Assembly: GCA_013388635.1 (NCBI GenBank) | Contig: JACAEX010000067.1 | Location: 1 to 64,000 of the forward strand | Length of the DNA: 64,000 nt | DNA from: Syntrophaceae bacterium | GTDB taxonomy: Bacteria > Desulfobacterota > BSN033 > UBA1163 | Direction: 5' to 3' | Shown: positions 43,686 to 51,430 of the stretch, piece after piece | How the letters are laid out: every line of letters starts with the position of its first letter | How positions within the stretch are numbered: position 1 is the stretch's first letter | Program-made: the position numbers and the translations under genes | The notes under the pieces: model-generated | The model's input: the letters and a program-made list of their open reading frames with translations, nothing else | Told to the model about the DNA's origin: nothing | Database searches by the model: none

Positions 43686-44112
43686 AGCTAAACGCTGGTT
43701 TCAACAGGCCTATTATGATCTTCACGCGGCTCGCTGGAATATCAAGGGAGGATTCTACGATACAGCATGTTTTTTAGCGCAGCAGGCTGGTGAGAAAGCA
43801 CTGAAATCTCTTCTATATTATGAGGGAACACGGAGAATAGCACTGTTGACACACTCACTTGTTGAGATGATTCGAGAAGGAGAAAAAAGGGTGAAATCAT
43901 TGGCTCCTCTTTTAGATCAAGCACGGGAGCTTGACCTTCATTACATCCCCTCTCGTTATCCCAATGGGCTACCCAGTGGATATCCTCACCAGTTTTATGG
44001 GAAGAAAGTTGCCCAGGAAGCTGTGACTGCTGCTGAGAAAATTTTTTCAGCTATTCGGAGCTTTTATCAGACAAAGGAAGAAAAAGAAATTTTGCAGATC
44101 GACGAAAAGTAA
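43663..44112 (+). CDS. HEPN-domain protein (toxin-like), pair 1
   Basis: 149 aa from ATG 43663, preceded by GAGGAGGC. HEPN features: an N-terminal helix with AKRWFQQAYYDLHAARWN, CFLAQQAGEKALKSLLYYEG, then RRIALLTHSLVEMI, and DLHYIPSRYPNGLPSGYP, the Y-x-x-x-R-Y-P segment shared with pair 2. RIALLTH satisfies R(x5)H, the spacing of HEPN RNase motifs, but the following residues are S-L, not x-Y as in AMPylated toxins. Activity is therefore plausible, not proven. Partner is the overlapping upstream MNT gene. Confidence 0.78.
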   Translation: MIGKRKSEAKRWFQQAYYDLHAARWNIKGGFYDTACFLAQQAGEKALKSLLYYEGTRRIALLTHSLVEMIREGEKRVKSLAPLLDQARELDLHYIPSRYPNGLPSGYPHQFYGKKVAQEAVTAAEKIFSAIRSFYQTKEEKEILQIDEK

Positions 44113-44182
44113 AAATAGAACGGATTCCTAATTTGAAGTTATTCACCCCTATTAATAGATTCTTTTAACCTTTTGAACTTTC

Positions 44183-44518
44183 TTATTCGTTTGACTTCGC
44201 CGCAAGACGGGCGATTTGAATCACCAGATTTTTAGAAGTGTTGATTTTAATTTTCCTGAAATACCTCAACAACTTGTTTTCCTCAGCAGATAGGTAAGGC
44301 GTAGGTTTCTCTGAGATTGCAGATGTTTTATGAGATTCAAAGAAATATGAAACAGGTACTGAAAGGGCATCTGCGACCACCTGGATATTTTCCACATTTA
44401 GTCTGTTTCTCCCATTTTCATACCTCTGCACCTGCTGATAGGTAACACCGAGTATTTCGGCCAGTTCTTCCTGCGATATTGGAAGCTCTATACGCCTCTT
44501 TTTAATCCTTTCACCAAT
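44183..44518 (-). CDS. XRE-family HTH protein without an ordinary start codon
   Basis: The frame reads IGERIKKRRIELPISQEELA, EILGVTYQQVQRYENGRNRL, then NVENIQVVADALSVPVSYFF and an acidic/basic tail; this is a clear five-helix Xre/Cro fold of the type that opens with IGxRIxxRR. From the upstream stop (44642-44644) to this point there is no ATG, GTG or TTG in frame; only ATT (44518) or CTG (44560) are available. The only GTG is inside the recognition helix. A palindromic repeat cluster occupies the region where the start should be, so the gene may have lost its 5' end. Coordinates are from the ATT and are uncertain. Confidence 0.5.
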   Translation of the reverse strand: MGERIKKRRIELPISQEELAEILGVTYQQVQRYENGRNRLNVENIQVVADALSVPVSYFFESHKTSAISEKPTPYLSAEENKLLRYFRKIKINTSKNLVIQIARLAAKSNE

Positions 44519-44560
44519 TTCTCTGCTCGTCGTTATATTTTGTTTATAAAAATATGCCAG

Positions 44561-44740
44561 AATACCTCCCAGCTCTGCTGGGAGGATGAATGGCCCCCCT
44601 CTCCCCTGGTGGGAGAGGGTTAGGGTGAGGGGAAGATGATCTTATCATCACCCCCACCTCAATCCTCCCCCATCAAGGGGGAGGAAAGTTTTTGAGAGAA
44701 TTGGATGCCTCGCAGCTCTGCTGCGGGGTACTTCACTTTG
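44561..44740. repeat. Cluster of C/G-rich palindromic repeats
   Basis: Three consecutive elements: cctcccagctctgctgggag (44565-44584), a hairpin; ccctctcccctggtgggaga with gggttagggtgagggg after it, matched later by cacccccacctcaatcctcc and catcaagggggagg; and gcctcgcagctctgctgcgg. The second is a type of palindrome seen in many bacterial genomes. It sits directly upstream of the XRE frame on the minus strand and about 125 bases before the second HEPN gene end. Confidence 0.6.
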
Positions 44741-44866
44741 AGGCATTTGGATTTTATTAGTCCCCAATTCAGAACCAATGAAAGACTTGTTTGAATTCGT
44801 CCACGAATTGGGGGAAGGGGGCAGGAGTGAAGAAAACAAAGAAAAAATTGGGGATGGGTTCCTATT

Positions 44867-45268
44867 TTATAGTTGTTCGATTTGGGATTCGGCCCAAGCT
44901 ACCACTGCCTCAGCAATTCGGAGGGCTTTCTTAAACTCTTCCTCAGTGACGGGTTCAAACGGACCTGGATATCTACTTTCCACAGAGTAATCGGTAAGCT
45001 CTGCCGAAGCCTTTATCTCTTCCGGTAGGATAATGCCTTGATTTTCGAGGAGGGTGATCAATTCAGCGATATCATGAACAAATCGAAAGGAAATTCCTCG
45101 TGCAAGGAGTACTGCTTTTAAGGCTTTTTCCACTGCCTGCTGGGTATCGAAACAGAGGTCTTCCCAAAGTACTTCCTCGGGCTTTGGTTGTTTTGACCGA
45201 ATGAGATTGCTTTTGGCTCTTGTTAACCAAACACGAGGTGTGCCAAGCTTGCTTAGGTCACGCGGCAT
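44867..45268 (-). CDS. HEPN-domain protein (toxin-like), pair 2
   Basis: 133 aa. Helices with VWLTRAKSNLIRSKQP and DLCFDTQQAVEKALKAVLLA are followed by RFVHDIAELITLLENQ and TDYSVESRYPG, the standard HEPN core. Here the R-to-H spacing is only two (RFVH), so the canonical R(x4-6)H RNase motif is not satisfied; it may be a non-catalytic or variant member. It overlaps the upstream MNT gene by 11 bases and faces pair 1. Confidence 0.78.
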   Translation of the reverse strand: MPRDLSKLGTPRVWLTRAKSNLIRSKQPKPEEVLWEDLCFDTQQAVEKALKAVLLARGISFRFVHDIAELITLLENQGIILPEEIKASAELTDYSVESRYPGPFEPVTEEEFKKALRIAEAVVAWAESQIEQL

Positions 45269-45581
45269 AAAGGACTCTTCCCTCTTTAAGTGCTGGTTGG
45301 ATCACCATCCCCACATGATCTCTAAATTGCTCTATATCATCTTCTGTAACAACGATAATATCTGCCGCAAAGCCCACTCCTATTAAATTGCGGTAAATAG
45401 TTTGTGCAGTCTTACGCCGGTGTCCTCCAGAAGCAATAACTACGAGAAGATCAATATCACTATCTGGCCCCATTTTTCCATGCGTAGCGGACCCGAATAA
45501 AATAATTTTTTTCGGGTTCACACATTGGACGATCCTTCGCACGGTCTCAGCTAAAATTTCATCCGTAAAAAGAATATCCAT
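45258..45581 (-). CDS. MNT-type nucleotidyltransferase, pair 2
   Basis: 107 aa. KKIILFGSATHGKMGPDSDI followed by DLLVVI is the GSx10DxD motif, with His replacing the usual Arg after GSA. The C-terminus has FRDHVGMVIQPALKEGRVLY as in the MJ0435/antitoxin-type family. It lies before the HEPN gene in the same operon. The two MNT proteins differ enough in sequence that a recent duplication is unlikely. Confidence 0.8.
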   Translation of the reverse strand: MDILFTDEILAETVRRIVQCVNPKKIILFGSATHGKMGPDSDIDLLVVIASGGHRRKTAQTIYRNLIGVGFAADIIVVTEDDIEQFRDHVGMVIQPALKEGRVLYAA

Positions 45582-45642
45582 ATCTCAACTCCTATTACCT
45601 TTTTTATATACACTTAAATGAGGAGAATGTAAATGGCTTCAT

Positions 45643-46461
45643 TCAAAGCCAGCGAAAGGTCTGTTTGATCTCTTCGACGAATTGGGGGAAGGGGGCAGGA
45701 GTGAAGGAGAGGATAAAGGCGAGGAAGGCGATCCCTCCAAGCAGCTTTCTCTTCCCGTCGAGGGGGGTTTGGTCATCCAATGGTGCTGGATGTCGGAAGC
45801 CGAAGAGGATGATCAGGATGAGCAGGAGAAGCCATCCGGGGTTGTAAAAGATGGTGATGAATGCCATGACCGCGATCGACATGAGAAAGATCGCTCGACT
45901 CCTTCTTCCGAAGAGGGCATAGGCAATATGGCCGCCATCCAATTGTCCAACCGGAAGGAGGTTCAGGGCAGTGACGAAGAGGCCCACCCACCCCGCATAT
46001 CCGATGGGATGAAGAAGGACATCATAATTCTCAGGGACGTCGGCCATGACCAGACGCTGGATGAAAGAGAAGAGGAGCGGGTCTCCCAAGCGGATCGTCC
46101 CTTCCCTGAGCTGGGAGGCAGGGATCACCTCGGAGAGTTTTAGACCGATGACGATGGCAGGGAGGCTGAGCAGAAGGCTTGTCAAAGGTCCTGCCACACC
46201 CGTATCAAAAAGCGTCCTCCGCGAGGAGATCGTGCCCTGCATCCGGATGACTGCGCCCAGTGTTCCAAAAGGTGAAAAGGGGAATGGGAGAAAGAAGGGC
46301 AGGGTGGCCCTCATTCCATACCTCCGGGACATGAGATAGTGGCCCGTCTCATGCCCCAGAAGGATGAACATGATCGTGATCGAATAGGCAGGCCCTCCGA
46401 CGACCATGGTGGAGGCCACTGTCAGGATGAAAAGCACGATATGGATGATGTTATGTCGCAT
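45643..46461 (-). CDS. Site-2 protease family membrane metalloprotease (M50)
   Basis: 272 aa with about six to seven hydrophobic segments. The zinc motif is HETGHYLM (HExxH) in an early helix, and the third ligand region is NLLPVGQLDGGHIAYAL (N-x-x-P-x-x-x-x-D-G). Such proteases cut transmembrane substrates, for example anti-sigma factors. The conserved PDZ domain of RseP is absent; this is the compact FtsH-less, SpoIVFB/plant EGY-like branch. It is followed upstream on the same strand by the tiny basic gene. Confidence 0.85.
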   Translation of the reverse strand: MRHNIIHIVLFILTVASTMVVGGPAYSITIMFILLGHETGHYLMSRRYGMRATLPFFLPFPFSPFGTLGAVIRMQGTISSRRTLFDTGVAGPLTSLLLSLPAIVIGLKLSEVIPASQLREGTIRLGDPLLFSFIQRLVMADVPENYDVLLHPIGYAGWVGLFVTALNLLPVGQLDGGHIAYALFGRRSRAIFLMSIAVMAFITIFYNPGWLLLLILIILFGFRHPAPLDDQTPLDGKRKLLGGIAFLAFILSFTPAPFPQFVEEIKQTFRWL

Positions 46462-46467
46462 GATGAA

Positions 46468-46560
46468 TCATTTCTTCTTCTTGTGACGGTCCCGGTCCAA
46501 CATCTTTTTGTGTTTGTGCTTTCTCATCTTCTTTCTCCGTTTCTTGACGACACTCCCCAT
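46468..46560 (-). CDS. AURKAIP1/COX24-like tiny basic protein (30 aa)
   Basis: A 30-residue gene on the minus strand: it starts MGSVVKKRRKKMRKHKHKKM and ends with a LDRDRHKKKK tail. That is the AURKAIP1/COX24 domain, found at the C-terminus of mitochondrial ribosomal small-subunit proteins and as very short bacterial proteins. AAGGAGG lies six bases before the ATG. The likely role is ribosome-associated; in bacteria it remains mostly unstudied. It is probably co-transcribed with the M50 protease seven bases downstream. Confidence 0.8.
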   Translation of the reverse strand: MGSVVKKRRKKMRKHKHKKMLDRDRHKKKK

Positions 46561-46615
46561 GGTTCCCTCCTTGATAGAAAATCGATAAGCGCTCTGCGCA
46601 AAGCGGAATTCGTTA

Positions 46616-46849
46616 TCAATCCACGATCACATTGGTCTGAGTCCTCAGGACACCGGAGAGCCCTTGAATCTTGGTTACGATGAAGTCCCCGAGGACATTG
46701 ATGTCGGGCGCCTCCACCAAAACGATCACATCATAAGGCCCGGTCGTCGAATTCGCTCGCTTCACTCCTGGTATCTGAGATACCTCTTTTGCCACCTGCC
46801 TGGCAGCGCCTGCCGTACATTCGATAAAGACATAAGCCGAAATCGCCAT
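46616..46849 (-). CDS. Stand-alone Lrp/AsnC ligand-binding (RAM) domain protein
   Basis: 77 aa: the RAM/AsnC-type alpha-beta sandwich (AYVFIECTAGAARQVAKEVS, then YDVIVLVEAPDINVLGDFIV), without a DNA-binding domain. Small members oligomerise and bind amino acids. ATG 46849 follows GGAGGTGG. A longer frame begins further upstream but has no ribosome site. Adjacent gap upstream is AT-rich and holds the divergent regulator promoter. Confidence 0.8.
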   Translation of the reverse strand: MAISAYVFIECTAGAARQVAKEVSQIPGVKRANSTTGPYDVIVLVEAPDINVLGDFIVTKIQGLSGVLRTQTNVIVD

Positions 46850-47024
46850 AAGACCACCTCCTTCACCAGATAAGTTATCCCAAACCAGGTCTAATTTCAA
46901 GCTTAAAATTTGCGGATGCGTAATGTGTCGTTCTTGCGTGGAAGCCCACTGGGATCGGGCAGGTCCGAGGGGCTTATGAAAAATTTGATATAATCAAAAA
47001 AATTTAAATTTAAATAAAAAATAC

Positions 47025-47053
47025 TTGACAGCCTTTTTAAAGGGGTCTATAAA
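47025..47053 (+). promoter_or_regulatory. Near-consensus sigma-70 promoter producing a leaderless transcript
   Basis: TTGACA (47025-47030), 17 bases, TATAAA (47048-47053). The ATG of the regulator starts at 47060, seven bases after the -10, where transcription would normally begin. An A/T-rich stretch (aatttaaatttaaat) lies just upstream and could act as an UP element. No Shine-Dalgarno sequence exists in front of the ATG. Confidence 0.75.
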
Positions 47054-47059
47054 GAACGT

Positions 47060-47656
47060 ATGGTCTCCGACGAGATCAAACATGAGGTAAGGAAGCTTCA
47101 TATCGGGAAGAAGATCCGGGAGCTTCGTAAGAGAGCGGGCCTGATCCTCCAGGATCTCTCTGATCGAACCGGCCTCTCCAAACCTCTTCTCTCCCAGATA
47201 GAAAAAGAGGTGGTCTCGCCTCCCATTGCCACGCTGCTCAAGATTTCGAAGGCCTTAAACGTTGATATCGGCTTCTTCTTTCAGGACAGTTCCCATGAGG
47301 AGAAGGTCGTATTCGTGAGAAGAGATGAGAGCAGAGCAATCGATTCAAGGTCCTTCGGCCGGGAGGAGGGCGGTTATTATTATGAGGCCCTTGCATATAA
47401 GAAATCGAAAAAATACATGGAACCGTTTTTAGTGGAGTTTAAGAGGAAGAGGGTTGAGAAATTATCCTTTTTAAGCCACGATGGCGAAGAGTTCATCTAC
47501 CTCTTAGAAGGCACCCTGGAATTCAGGACAGAGAATGGACGATACATCCTTCAACCGGGAGATTCCCTCTATTTCGAGTCCTCAATCCCCCATGCCTATC
47601 GGTCACTGGAACGGAGGAATGCGAAGGCATTGACGGTCGTCTATCCGGCGCGATGA
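47060..47656 (+). CDS. XRE-family transcriptional regulator with cupin domain
   Basis: 198 aa. HTH_3 domain (about 17-72) GKKIRELRKRAGLILQDLSD, SKPLLSQIEKEVVSPPIATL, and a C-terminal cupin_2 domain (about 120-195) with LEGTLEFRTENG and GDSLYFESSIPHAYRS. This architecture (PuuR/SutR-like) senses small ligands. It lies 89 bp upstream of the 2-oxoacid oxidoreductase operon in the same orientation and may control it. The mRNA is predicted to begin at its ATG (see the promoter). Confidence 0.85.
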   Translation: MVSDEIKHEVRKLHIGKKIRELRKRAGLILQDLSDRTGLSKPLLSQIEKEVVSPPIATLLKISKALNVDIGFFFQDSSHEEKVVFVRRDESRAIDSRSFGREEGGYYYEALAYKKSKKYMEPFLVEFKRKRVEKLSFLSHDGEEFIYLLEGTLEFRTENGRYILQPGDSLYFESSIPHAYRSLERRNAKALTVVYPAR

Positions 47657-47745
47657 GATTTCCGAAAAAGAATGCTTGGGATGGCGGGTTCTCTGATCAC
47701 ACAGATTTTTGACGAAGGGAACGGAAAAAGGCTGAGGCGAAGAAG

Positions 47746-48357
47746 ATGATCGAGATCCGATTTCATGGAAGGGGCGGACAGGGGGCTCAGGTTGCCTCCA
47801 AAGTCCTGGCGGTCGCATTTTTCCACGAGGGCTACTACGTCCAGTCCTTCCCTGCCTTTGGGGTGGAGCGGCGAGGAGCGCCGGTCATGGCGTTTCTGAG
47901 GGCCGACCAGAGGCCTGTCCAGCTGAGGGTCAATATTTATGAGCCCGACCATGTCGTCGTGCTTGATCCCACACTGATCGGAGCGGTGGACGTAACCTCA
48001 GGTCTTAAACCGAATGGGTGGATCCTGATCAATTCGCACCAAGCCCCTGACGCATTTGATCACCTGGGGAATTTTCAAGTTGCCACGGTACACGCCACCT
48101 CCATTGCCATCCGCAATGGGTTGGGTTCACGGACGAACCCAATTGTCAACACCGCCATTTTGGGAGCCTTTTCAAAGGCAACAGGGCTCGTCGGGATCGA
48201 TTCGGTCGCCTTAGCCATCCGTGAAGAGCTTCAGGGAAAGAAGGATGAGAACGCCAAGGCGGCAAGAGAAGCCTATCACGAAGTCAAATACGAAATTCGA
48301 AGCACGAAATCCGAAACGGACACAAATTTTCAAAATAAAGATGACCTCGGCGAATAG
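47746..48357 (+). CDS. porC: 2-oxoacid:ferredoxin oxidoreductase, gamma subunit
   Basis: 203 aa PorC/KorC-type subunit. GRGGQGAQVASKVLAVAFFH, SFPAFGVERRGAPVMAFLRA, and NIYEPDHVVVLDPTLI match the family. With alpha and beta subunits it makes the complex that oxidises 2-oxoacids with CoA to acyl-CoA plus CO2. The last about 20 residues (EIRSTKSETDTNFQNKDDL) are encoded by a family A repeat and are not conserved. It is followed by the FAD-ferredoxin fusion 59 bp later. Confidence 0.9.
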   Translation: MIEIRFHGRGGQGAQVASKVLAVAFFHEGYYVQSFPAFGVERRGAPVMAFLRADQRPVQLRVNIYEPDHVVVLDPTLIGAVDVTSGLKPNGWILINSHQAPDAFDHLGNFQVATVHATSIAIRNGLGSRTNPIVNTAILGAFSKATGLVGIDSVALAIREELQGKKDENAKAAREAYHEVKYEIRSTKSETDTNFQNKDDLGE

Positions 48358-48376
48358 AAGTCTTTCGAATTCAATA
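48282..48376. repeat. Family A repeat, copy 5, overlapping the porC 3' end
   Basis: Left arm aaatacgaaattcgaagcac followed by gaaatccgaaacg, within porC; a weaker right side (agtctttcgaattcaataaa) follows the stop. The coding frame is the same as in the gltX copy, giving matching EIR...SETD peptides. Confidence 0.6.
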
Positions 48377-48416
48377 AAGGATGCTGTATTACCCAATGCA
48401 TAGTTAAAGGTAAAAG

Positions 48417-50162
48417 ATGGCCAAACAAATTCATTTCAATAAAGCCTCTGAGATGCCGGATGTCTCCACCTCCCTTGGGGATATGGACTGGAATAAGACA
48501 GGGGCATGGAGGACACAGCGTCCTTTTTATGAGGATAAGACCCCTCCTTGTAGTGTTGCGTGCCCGGTGGGGAATGACATTGCCGGGTTCATCCAGAAGA
48601 TTGCGCAGGGAGATGTGGAGGGGGCCTGGAATCTGGTCAAGGAGGAGAACCCTTTTCCAGGGGTCTGTGGCCGGGTCTGTTTCCATCCCTGCGAGTCGAA
48701 ATGTAATCGGGGGAGGTATGATGAGCCGATCTCCATCCACGGCTTAGAGAGGTTCGTCTCAGATTTTGCTTCGAGTCTGGGTCGGAAGATAAAAAAAGGA
48801 TCGGGAGCGAGAAAGGAGAAGGTGGCTGTTATAGGGTCCGGGCCTGCGGGTTTGAGTTGTGCTTATCATCTGACAAGGCTTCATTATGAGGTCACGGTGT
48901 TTGAGTCGTCATCCTTCACAGGAGGGATGTTGAGGATAGGCATCCCTTCCTATCGATTGCCAAAGGAGGTTCTGGATAGGGAAATCTCGGAGATTGAGAC
49001 CTTAGGGGTGGAGATCCGGACAGGAATTCCATTAGGAGAAGATTTGGGACTGGATGACTTGAGGGATTATCAAGCCGTCTTCATCGCCACGGGAGCCCAT
49101 CGCAGTAGAGGCCTTCATATCCCGGGAGAGAAAGGAAGGGCCGTCCTCAGCGGTCTGGATCTCCTGCGACAGATCAACCTGGGCAAGCACGTCAGATTGG
49201 GAGATAAGATTGCGATCATCGGTGGGGGCAATACCGCCATCGATGTGGCACGATCCGTCATCCGGCTGGGAAAGAGGGCGACCCTTCTTTACCGTCGTTC
49301 AAGGGAGGAGATGCCCGCCTTTGAGGATGAGGTCATGGAAGCCCTCGAAGAGGGGGTGAAGATCAGATATCTGGTCAATCCCATCCGGATTGGACAGATC
49401 GATGGACTGAAGCGTCTGGAATGTCTGCGAATGGAACTGGGAGAGAAGGATGAGAGTGGTCGGAGAAGGCCCGTTCCCATCGCCGGTTCCAATTTTTTCA
49501 TCGAAGCGGATAGCGTGGTGATTGCAGCAGGAGAGGAGATCGAGGTCTCATTTCTTCCAAGAGGGATGGAGAGGAGGGATGGGCTTGTCCTCACTGAGAG
49601 AGACGGAAGCACCGGCGTCAAAGGAATCTTTGCAGGAGGAGATCTCACTTCCAGCCAGCGAACCGTGGCTCATGCCATTGGTTCAGGAAAGAAAGCTGCG
49701 TTGGCGATCGATTGTTACCTGAGAGGCAAAGACTCCGAAGAGGCAATCCGTCAAATTCTAATAGGAGAAGGTCCGGCGATCTCGATCTTCCGATACCTCC
49801 ATCCCGACGAAAGGCCGAGGAGTCCCCATGTCGTCACTTTTGAAGAATTGAACATGGACTACTTCGAACCTTCAAAGAGGCGCAGGGAGCCCAGAAATCC
49901 GATCAAGAAAAGGATCAGAGGGTTTGGAGAGGTGACCTCCACCTTTCCGGAGGGCATCGCCCTTGAGGAGGCGGAGAGGTGTTTCAGCTGTGGGAGATGT
50001 AATGAATGCGAGAACTGCTATGTTTTTTGTCCGGATGCCTCCATCCTGAAAAGGGAAGGGATCTTCTCCCGTCAGGTGGATTACGATTTTTGTAAAGGTT
50101 GTGGGATCTGTTTTTTTGAGTGTCCCAGGGGGGCCATCTCTTTACAAGAGGAGGCGAGATGA
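48417..50162 (+). CDS. FAD/NAD(P)-binding oxidoreductase fused to a 2x[4Fe-4S] ferredoxin (PorD-like) domain
   Basis: 581 aa. N-terminal GltD/NfnB-type iron-sulfur segment (CSVACPVGNDIAGF, CGRVCFHPCESKC), FAD-binding VAVIGSGPAGLSCAYHLTR, then NAD(P)-binding KIAIIGGGNTAIDVARSVIR, GGDLTSSQRTVAHAIGSGKK, and at the C-terminus CFSCGRCNECENC with CKGCGICFFECPRGAI. The final ferredoxin corresponds to PorD. It takes the place of a separate delta subunit and could pass electrons from the oxidoreductase to NAD(P). The gene overlaps the alpha gene by four bases. Confidence 0.88.
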   Translation: MAKQIHFNKASEMPDVSTSLGDMDWNKTGAWRTQRPFYEDKTPPCSVACPVGNDIAGFIQKIAQGDVEGAWNLVKEENPFPGVCGRVCFHPCESKCNRGRYDEPISIHGLERFVSDFASSLGRKIKKGSGARKEKVAVIGSGPAGLSCAYHLTRLHYEVTVFESSSFTGGMLRIGIPSYRLPKEVLDREISEIETLGVEIRTGIPLGEDLGLDDLRDYQAVFIATGAHRSRGLHIPGEKGRAVLSGLDLLRQINLGKHVRLGDKIAIIGGGNTAIDVARSVIRLGKRATLLYRRSREEMPAFEDEVMEALEEGVKIRYLVNPIRIGQIDGLKRLECLRMELGEKDESGRRRPVPIAGSNFFIEADSVVIAAGEEIEVSFLPRGMERRDGLVLTERDGSTGVKGIFAGGDLTSSQRTVAHAIGSGKKAALAIDCYLRGKDSEEAIRQILIGEGPAISIFRYLHPDERPRSPHVVTFEELNMDYFEPSKRRREPRNPIKKRIRGFGEVTSTFPEGIALEEAERCFSCGRCNECENCYVFCPDASILKREGIFSRQVDYDFCKGCGICFFECPRGAISLQEEAR

Positions 50163-51313
50163 GAAGGGTGATCACAGGAAATCAAGCTGTGGCCTACGGG
50201 GTGATCCTGAGCCGGGTCGATGTCATCTCCGCCTACCCCATCACTCCGCAGACGACGATCGTGGAAGAGCTCTCAGAGCTCATCGGAAGCGGTCGCCTGA
50301 ACACCCGATTCTTAAAGGTGGAGTCTGAGCATTCGGCCATGGCCGCTCTGATCGGAGCCTCCACTGGCGGGGTGAGGTGCTTTACAGCTACCTCCTCTCA
50401 AGGATTGGCCTATATGCATGAGATGCTCCACTGGGCCTCTGGGGCTCGCCTTCCCATTGTGCTGGTCAATGTCAATCGGGCCCTCGCCCCACCCTGGAAT
50501 ATCTGGAGCGATCAGAGCGACTCTCTCTCTCAACGGGATACGGGATGGATTCAGCTCTATTGCGAAAACAACCAAGAGGTCCTCGATACGATTCTCCAGG
50601 CTTATCGGATTGCAGAAGCGGTCAGGCTTCCTGTGATGGTTGTGCTCGATGCCTATGTCCTTTCCCATACCTCCGAGCCTGTGGAGATTCCCACGATGGA
50701 GGAGGCTGACTCGTTCTTGCCACCTTACCGTCCGGAACACCCTCTCCATACCGGGCAACCAGAGGCCTTTTCAATGATCGCCACGCCAGAGCATTTTATG
50801 GAGTTTCGGTACAAAATGCAGAAGGCGATGGAACAGGTTCCCGCGATAGCCAAGACCGTGGATGAGGAATTCAGATCCCGATTTGGCCGCGGCTATGGCA
50901 GCATCGAAAGGTATGGAGAAGGAGAGGCCGAAGTACTCTTGATCACCTCGGGCACGGTGACCAGCACCTCAAGGATCGTCATCCAGAGACTGATGGAGAG
51001 GGGAGTGAGCGTTGCCGGAATAAAGGTCAAGAGATTTCGCCCCTTTCCATCCGAGGAGATTTATGAAGAGATCAGAGGGGCAAAGAAGGTGGCGGTCATC
51101 GATCGAAATCTGTCCGCAGGAGTGGGAGGCATCTTTGCCCAGGAATTGCGGGCGTCTTTATACTCCAAAGAGGAGAGACCCCAGGTCTTTGGTTTTGTCT
51201 CGGGCCTGGGTGGAAGGGACATCACCCCGGAACTGATTGAAGAAGCGATCCGATGCACGATCGAGCATCACCGGCCCGAAGAGGAGATTTTGTGGTTAGG
51301 GCTTAAAAGGTAA
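50159..51313 (+). CDS. porA: 2-oxoacid:ferredoxin oxidoreductase, alpha subunit
   Basis: 384 aa PorA-type. NQAVAYGVILSRVDVISAYP, ITPQTTIVEELSELI, ESEHSAMAALIGASTGGVRC, and TATSSQGLAYMHEMLHW mark the pyrimidine domain; domain II appears later (VAGIKVKRFRPFPSEEIYEE). It binds TPP together with the beta subunit. ATG 50159 overlaps the upstream stop (ATGA), with AGAGGAGG before it; the longer frame is rejected. It is closest to pyruvate- or 2-ketoisovalerate-type enzymes, and the substrate is uncertain. Confidence 0.9.
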   Translation: MRRVITGNQAVAYGVILSRVDVISAYPITPQTTIVEELSELIGSGRLNTRFLKVESEHSAMAALIGASTGGVRCFTATSSQGLAYMHEMLHWASGARLPIVLVNVNRALAPPWNIWSDQSDSLSQRDTGWIQLYCENNQEVLDTILQAYRIAEAVRLPVMVVLDAYVLSHTSEPVEIPTMEEADSFLPPYRPEHPLHTGQPEAFSMIATPEHFMEFRYKMQKAMEQVPAIAKTVDEEFRSRFGRGYGSIERYGEGEAEVLLITSGTVTSTSRIVIQRLMERGVSVAGIKVKRFRPFPSEEIYEEIRGAKKVAVIDRNLSAGVGGIFAQELRASLYSKEERPQVFGFVSGLGGRDITPELIEEAIRCTIEHHRPEEEILWLGLKR

Positions 51314-51392
51314 ATTCGAAGCACGAAATCCGGGGTCTGGGAAATTTGTGTTTTGAAAATTCAGATTTGTTTCGGATTTCGGATTTTTATGA
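51312..51392. repeat. Family A intergenic repeat, copy 6
   Basis: Left arm taaattcgaagcacgaaatc, right arm ttgtttcggatttcggattt. This is the clearest palindromic copy. It lies between porA and porB and includes the porA stop codon. Confidence 0.7.
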
Positions 51393-51430
51393 TGAGGATC
51401 AAGAAATAACAAAAGCCTCAAGGAGGGTAA

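Noticed and set aside
44595-44690. C/G-rich stretch read as a CRISPR or tandem array
   Set aside because: Elements are palindromes of different sequence without equal spacers or repeated units.
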